This document shows positions 60,201-64,000 of a stretch of 64,000 bases of DNA, one piece after another (the stretch's first letter is position 1; each line of letters begins with the position of its first letter). A program made the position numbers and the translations under genes. Source of the stretch: Fibrobacter sp. UWEL (GTDB lineage: Bacteria; Fibrobacterota; Fibrobacteria; Fibrobacterales; Fibrobacteraceae). Under the pieces are notes generated by a model. That model worked only from the letters and a program-made list of their open reading frames with translations. It was not told the DNA's origin and ran no database searches. The stretch lies in contig NZ_FRBE01000011.1 of NCBI RefSeq assembly GCF_900142535.1, forward strand, positions 1 to 64,000. The letters run 5' to 3'.

Positions 60201-61603
60201 TGACTGCTTATGAAATAGAGTCGCTACTTCAACGTCTTGGTGTTAGAGAAACTAAGGCTGAAACGTACCCTAATACATATAGCCTTGTTAGCGGAGCTAG
60301 TTTTCTAGCACAGCAAGTGAATAACCGTGATTCAGCATCGTGGAAAAAAGCTGAATATATAATACTGACAGATTCTCCTGCGTCTAATAGCATTTTAAAT
60401 GGTTGGAAACGTCTGACAGAAAGGGACCCATTACCTAGCGCAATTCAAAAATTGTGTGTTCCAACGGATGATGATTTGTTTGATGTGTATGACGCTCAAG
60501 GACAGTTTGTTAAAACATCATCTTTGAGAAATATTGTTAGGCACACTCCAGATATTATTGATGTGCTTAATAAACGAAATTCTTCTGCTTGCTCTCTTAC
60601 TCCCACCCAACTAATCTACTATGGTGTTCCTGGCTGCGGCAAGTCCAAGAAGATTACGGATTTGCTTGAGGCTGCAAAGTTGCATGGCGACATTACCGAT
60701 GAGGAAACTCAGGTTGCTCGCGTGGTGTTCCATCCGGAATACACCAATGCGGAATTTGTGGGGCAGGTGATGCCGATGGTCAAGCCCGCGGGCGGTGTAG
60801 ATTATCATTTTGCAGCAGGTCCTTTTACTCGCATTCTTGCTCGTGCTTATGCCAATCCTACTAAACCGTACTATTTGATTATTGAAGAAATCAACCGCGG
60901 AAATGCGGCTGCTATCTTCGGTGAAATTTTCCAGCTTTTGGACCGTCATAAAAAAGGTGAGTCTGATTCTGTAGGCGGCAATACATATACGGCGGGCTGG
61001 AGCAAATACTTTGTGGATCATGTGGACGTGAACGGAATAATTCGCAAGGAAATTTCAGACACGCAGTATGAATCGGACGCAGAAAAGCCGACCGTCAATT
61101 TCACTGCGAATACGGCAATTCGTCTCCCGCCAAATCTTTCCATCTACGCCACCATGAACACCAGCGACCAGAATGTGTTCACTTTGGATAACGCCTTTAA
61201 GCGTCGCTTTGATTCCGAACTCATCAGGAATTCCCTGGAAGGTGCCGAACATGATGCCCAGCGTGAAACGAAGATTGAAGGCACGGAAGTGACCTGGGGT
61301 AAATTCTGGAAAGCAATCAATGATTTGATTCTTGAAAAGCATTCTTCCATGACCAGCTCCGAAGACAAACGCCTTGGCGCCTATTTCATCGTGGGCGAAG
61401 AAAAGACTGCGGAAGATGGGACCACCTATCGCGAAATTTTGAAGAAACTCTTTGGCGAGAAGGTGCTGGAGTATCTTTGGGACGATGCTTTCAAATACAA
61501 GCGTAAGGAAGTGTTTAAGGAAGAATGCAAGTCTGTTGAATCGCTGATTGAAAAATTTACCAGCGGTGGTTTTCCTGCGGTGTTCAAAAATCTGGAATTC
61601 TAG
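60200..61603 (+). CDS. McrB-like AAA+ subunit of a LlaJI-type restriction enzyme
   Basis: 467 residues. N-terminal ~130 residues are unrecognised and likely bind DNA. The AAA+ domain has Walker A GVPGCGKS (142-149), Walker B LIIEEINRG (226-234), the McrB sensor ATMNTSDQ (317-324) and arginine finger region FKRRF (~333-337). It would translocate and activate the nuclease partner on unmethylated sites. Composition changes near base 60600: the N-terminal part is AT-rich like the methyltransferase, the AAA part is host-like. Stop and start (TAATG) overlap the methyltransferase. Confidence 0.9.
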   Translation: MTAYEIESLLQRLGVRETKAETYPNTYSLVSGASFLAQQVNNRDSASWKKAEYIILTDSPASNSILNGWKRLTERDPLPSAIQKLCVPTDDDLFDVYDAQGQFVKTSSLRNIVRHTPDIIDVLNKRNSSACSLTPTQLIYYGVPGCGKSKKITDLLEAAKLHGDITDEETQVARVVFHPEYTNAEFVGQVMPMVKPAGGVDYHFAAGPFTRILARAYANPTKPYYLIIEEINRGNAAAIFGEIFQLLDRHKKGESDSVGGNTYTAGWSKYFVDHVDVNGIIRKEISDTQYESDAEKPTVNFTANTAIRLPPNLSIYATMNTSDQNVFTLDNAFKRRFDSELIRNSLEGAEHDAQRETKIEGTEVTWGKFWKAINDLILEKHSSMTSSEDKRLGAYFIVGEEKTAEDGTTYREILKKLFGEKVLEYLWDDAFKYKRKEVFKEECKSVESLIEKFTSGGFPAVFKNLEF

Positions 61604-61613
61604 GAAAACGTAA

Positions 61614-62933
61614 ATGTCTGTCGGTTTCAAAAACTTTTGCATTTTGCAAAATGATTTGCAGGATGCAAATGAAGGATTCGTAGGAGTAAAGTTTGCGGAA
61701 GGTAAACCGCAAATCTATTTCCCCTACGGATGTTTTCAGAATTTTGAAATCGTATCCGATAACGCTCCTTCTGATGAAGAACTTCGCCAAGCATTCGCCA
61801 GCTTGATGAACGTTCTCTCGGATCAAAGCTTGATAAGCGACGCGGAGAATTCCAACTACGCTTCGTCTCTTGAATTTGAAGCCAAACTGGATTTTCCGTT
61901 CCAGGAATTTTTCTATGTCCTTGATTATTACTTGAACTTTGGCTTGTACAAGGAAACGGAAAAAATCTACAAGCAGGGCGTTCACGGAAAAGTCAATTGG
62001 AGCCGAACCATAAAGCATATCCGTCCGCAGGTTGTCGAAAGTGAGCGAGGCACGGAAATAGTTTATCTGAACTTGATCTCAAGTTGCAATTCTCAAAATG
62101 AAAATCAGCTTGTCTCTTTGATTCATGAATTCTGCGTGGCCCAGGCGCAAAGGCTGATTAGTCCGCTTTATGGCATCGATGCGGATGTTGAACCCACTCT
62201 TGATTTTGACTACGAACTTTTCTCTGCGGTACTCAACGAAAAATGTTCCAAGACGTTTAACGATCGCAAGCTACGGCTTTTCCATGCCATGCAAGTGATT
62301 GTAGAATACTTGCAAGGGAATGCGGTTGATGGCGCCTTAAGCGAGTATTGTTACGGTGTATCCAGTTTTGCCCCGGTCTGGGAAAGAATGCTGGACCGCA
62401 TCTTCGGCAACATTCTTGAATGTGAAAAGAAGAATTTCAATCCACATTGCGAATGGCGTCTCGCGGGCGGTACAAGAAATGCAGACGACCAGAAATTCGC
62501 CATGCGTCCAGATACCATCATGCGGCTTGGCGAAGAGCTCTTTGTAGTTGATGCGAAATTCTACACCAGGAACAATCTTCCCACGTCGAGTTCCATCAGC
62601 AAGCAAATCGTGTACGCGCAGTTTGTGGAGCAAAAGGGCTTCGCGAATCCCGACAAAATTTTCAACGTATTCCTGCTGCCGTATTGCTGTGACAGAGAAG
62701 ACGTCTCGCAGAACCCCGGCCACTATAAAATGAACTTCCTAGGGACCGCCCATGCCGACTGGGTTGACAATTCCAAACCTTACCACAAAATCATCGGTGT
62801 TCAACTAGACGTAAGATCCGTAATGCGAGATTACCGCCGAAACGACATCGCGCAATACAAATTAGCGGAAATCGTGAAAGAAGCTTTGTGTCAAAGGAAT
62901 AGTGATGATGTGTCAAAAAATGTGGTTATGTAA
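61614..62933 (+). CDS. LlaJI-family restriction endonuclease subunit (McrC-like)
   Basis: 439 residues. FPFQEFFYVLDYYLNFGLY and GKVNWSRTIKHIRPQV match the LlaJI restriction family (Pfam RE_LlaJI as recalled). The PD-(D/E)xK nuclease core is RPDTIM (Asp300) ... ELFVVDAKFY (Asp313, Lys315). It cuts DNA together with the McrB-like subunit, 10 bases upstream. With the methyltransferase it completes a type II, GTP-driven R-M system. A strong terminator follows. Confidence 0.88.
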   Translation: MSVGFKNFCILQNDLQDANEGFVGVKFAEGKPQIYFPYGCFQNFEIVSDNAPSDEELRQAFASLMNVLSDQSLISDAENSNYASSLEFEAKLDFPFQEFFYVLDYYLNFGLYKETEKIYKQGVHGKVNWSRTIKHIRPQVVESERGTEIVYLNLISSCNSQNENQLVSLIHEFCVAQAQRLISPLYGIDADVEPTLDFDYELFSAVLNEKCSKTFNDRKLRLFHAMQVIVEYLQGNAVDGALSEYCYGVSSFAPVWERMLDRIFGNILECEKKNFNPHCEWRLAGGTRNADDQKFAMRPDTIMRLGEELFVVDAKFYTRNNLPTSSSISKQIVYAQFVEQKGFANPDKIFNVFLLPYCCDREDVSQNPGHYKMNFLGTAHADWVDNSKPYHKIIGVQLDVRSVMRDYRRNDIAQYKLAEIVKEALCQRNSDDVSKNVVM

Positions 62934-62969
62934 TCGCGACTCCGCAAGCCCCCTAAGTGAAAAAAAAGA

Positions 62970-62996
62970 AAACCTCGCATTTCTGCGAGGTTTCTT
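62970..62996 (+). terminator. Terminator of the R-M operon
   Basis: Perfect 10-bp stem AAACCTCGCA / TGCGAGGTTT with TTTC loop. Confidence 0.92.
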
Positions 62997-63073
62997 GTGT
63001 TTTATAAGATTGGTTTAGATGGCGTCCTTTAAGATGATTCCGCCGTTTAAGTATCGATGGATGACTGAGTTGA

Positions 63074-63223
63074 TCAGCGTCTAGGACCTTTGACAACCAA
63101 TTTCATTTTGCGAAATCTTTCTTCGGTCTCGTAGTCCCTCTTGAAATCGCCTCTTTCGATAGCCTCCATGAGCACTCTTTCTTCTTCGTCAAGAGGCTTG
63201 TCTATCACTTCGTATTTTTTCAT
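63074..63223 (-). CDS. 49-residue acidic antitoxin-like protein
   Basis: Starts ATG 63223 behind GGAGGG and ends TGA 63074. It begins MKKYEVIDKPLDEEERVLME and continues AIERGDFKRDYETEERFRKM, a charged helical pattern common in small type II antitoxins; this is a pattern-level impression only. No toxin gene is visible on either side, so it is an orphan or a remnant. Reading frame and ribosome site are good. Confidence 0.6.
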   Translation of the reverse strand: MKKYEVIDKPLDEEERVLMEAIERGDFKRDYETEERFRKMKLVVKGPRR

Positions 63224-63289
63224 AAGCCCTCCTTTTGATGCTTTCTTGACCTAAATGCGGTTATGCGTGATGCGTGAAAATTCTGGTGG

Positions 63290-63432
63290 CCGTCGCCATC
63301 GAATCGAAAACAATGTGATGGGATGATTCTGCAAAAATACTGGCAGGGGCCTACCCTGGCGTTACTTGGAAGCGGTGCTTCTATACCTGCGATATGGGGA
63401 TGTTATGCCGGATTAAGTCCGGCATTTCTTTT
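63290..63432 (+). ncRNA. Candidate small RNA with intrinsic terminator
   Basis: No reading frame is evident. Consecutive hairpins CAGGG/CCCTG (near 63340), GAAGC/GCTTC (near 63370) and the terminator stem ATGCCGGA/TCCGGCAT (63405-63425) followed by TTTCTTTT. The preceding gene already has a terminator at 62970, so this second one implies a separate transcript. The 5' end is a guess. Confidence 0.4.
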
Positions 63433-63528
63433 GATGTTCTTGTATCGTATTTTTGAACAAAAAATTCTTAACGATACAAAATTTCTTTAAAATTCTTAAA
63501 AATCTAACGTTTGTGTGTTGTCAAAACA

Positions 63529-63558
63529 TTGATTTTTTAATTTTGCTAGGTATATTTG
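63529..63558 (+). promoter_or_regulatory. Promoter of the TIGR02147-type gene
   Basis: TTGATT (63529-63534), 16-base spacer, TATATTTG (63551-63558), followed by AGGAGG 63571-63576. Confidence 0.6.
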
Positions 63559-63581
63559 TTCTTGGAGATTAGGAGGTCTTC

Positions 63582-64000
63582 ATGAAAAAAATCATTGAAT
63601 ATACGGATTACCGCAGATACATTGCAGATTACTATGCGGATCGGAAAACCCGTCGGTCATTTACCTGGCGCGAGTTTGCCAAGAGTGCCGGATTCTCTTC
63701 GCCAGTCTATCTAAAGCTGGTTGCCCAGGGCTTGTATAACTTGAGTGACGCCGCTGTTGAACGGGTTGCCGCTGCTATGGAACTGAAGGACTGGGAAGTC
63801 GACTACTTCAGAACTCTGGTCAACTTGAATCACGCGAAGGACGACGAATCCAGAAGAAACCTCTTCAACGAGATGCTTCGTATTGCAGCGATCCACAAGG
63901 CGACCGTCGTAGAAGGGGATTCCTTCCGATATTTTAGCGATTGGAAGAATCCTGTGATTCGCGAACTCGCTCCTGCTATGGCTGGTGCGAAACCCTTGGC
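63582..64000 (+). CDS. TIGR02147/DUF4423-type protein, 5' part
   Basis: Open to the window edge, 139 codons seen. It begins MKKIIEYTDYRRYIADYYAD and continues with FTWREFAKSAGFSSPVYLKL, then YFRTLVNLNHAK. This is the N-terminal signature of the TIGR02147 paralogue family, expanded in Fibrobacter and Bdellovibrio; a helix-turn-helix-like segment is visible, and a regulatory role is often suggested. ATG 63582 is fixed by AGGAGG. The 3' end lies outside the window. Confidence 0.9.
   Translation, partial: MKKIIEYTDYRRYIADYYADRKTRRSFTWREFAKSAGFSSPVYLKLVAQGLYNLSDAAVERVAAAMELKDWEVDYFRTLVNLNHAKDDESRRNLFNEMLRIAAIHKATVVEGDSFRYFSDWKNPVIRELAPAMAGAKPL

Noticed and set aside
63330-63430. SRP (4.5S) RNA or 6S RNA
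   Set aside because: The conserved SRP tetraloop/asymmetric loop and the 6S central bubble could not be recognised; left as an unnamed candidate sRNA.

Overview
The window looks like chromosomal DNA of a Fibrobacter species (Fibrobacterota). The evidence is a giant exported protein with a fibro-slime domain, a TIGR02147/DUF4423-type protein at the right edge, poly-serine linkers in exported proteins, a secreted CE1/PHB-depolymerase-like esterase, a GH5 glycosidase, and succinate/propionate-type metabolism (CoA-transferase, Na+-pumping decarboxylase subunits, futalosine-pathway MqnA). The species cannot be named from the sequence. Gene density is ordinary for a bacterium, and most gene pairs are separated by clear intrinsic terminators.

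Layout. 1-130: 3' end of a 5S rRNA with its terminator. 0.4-10.8 kb: a small lipoprotein, the fibro-slime protein, an ABC-F ATPase, a degenerate lytic-transglycosylase-like membrane protein divergent from a GroES gene, and an M6-type metalloprotease. 10.9-20.3 kb: one long operon with a TonB-dependent receptor, a DUF4249-like lipoprotein, and a complete six-gene TonB2/TtpC-type energising complex (DUF3450-like, long ExbB/TtpC, ExbB, ExbD, TonB, TPR). 20.3-31.2 kb: a probably impaired GGDEF protein, phosphohexomutase, secreted esterase, Hsp20 with a near-perfect sigma-54 promoter, MATE transporter, a 991-residue two-way c-di-GMP enzyme, and TolC. 31.3-32.8 kb: tRNA-Val(CAC), PTS EIIA, AroD.

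33.0-39.3 kb is an AT-rich three-gene exported module: a CBM-like/beta-helix protein, a lipoprotein metzincin, and an exported FGE-like protein. 39.4-45 kb: ClpP, FtsY, a lipoprotein, a thioredoxin-like protein, a GT2 glycosyltransferase and a small outer-membrane-like protein, then convergent GH5 and a small beta-barrel-like protein. 45-56.7 kb: MqnA, a response-regulator diguanylate cyclase, KDPG aldolase, a MacB-type ABC pair, GtrA, a CoA-transferase, a lipoprotein fused to a histidine-phosphatase domain, and MmdD/MmdC/MmdB-like decarboxylase subunits without the alpha subunit.

56.7-63.3 kb is an accessory island. It holds a decayed and an intact copy of an ORF6N-domain gene separated by a dense cluster of palindromes, a 690-base non-coding region with direct and inverted repeats, and a three-gene restriction-modification system: a C5 methyltransferase with an unusual motif order, a McrB-like AAA+ subunit and a LlaJI-type nuclease. 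An antitoxin-like mini-gene and a candidate sRNA follow. The window ends inside the TIGR02147-type gene.

Three signals cut across the genes. A recurrent TAnnTT(T)G promoter element often lies only 4-8 bases before a start codon that has no Shine-Dalgarno sequence, suggesting leaderless mRNAs. A family of intergenic hairpins has the pattern stem-TAAA-stem-TCCTCA, often in inverted pairs. Canonical TTGACA-17-TATATT promoters also occur (tRNA-Val, beta-helix gene).
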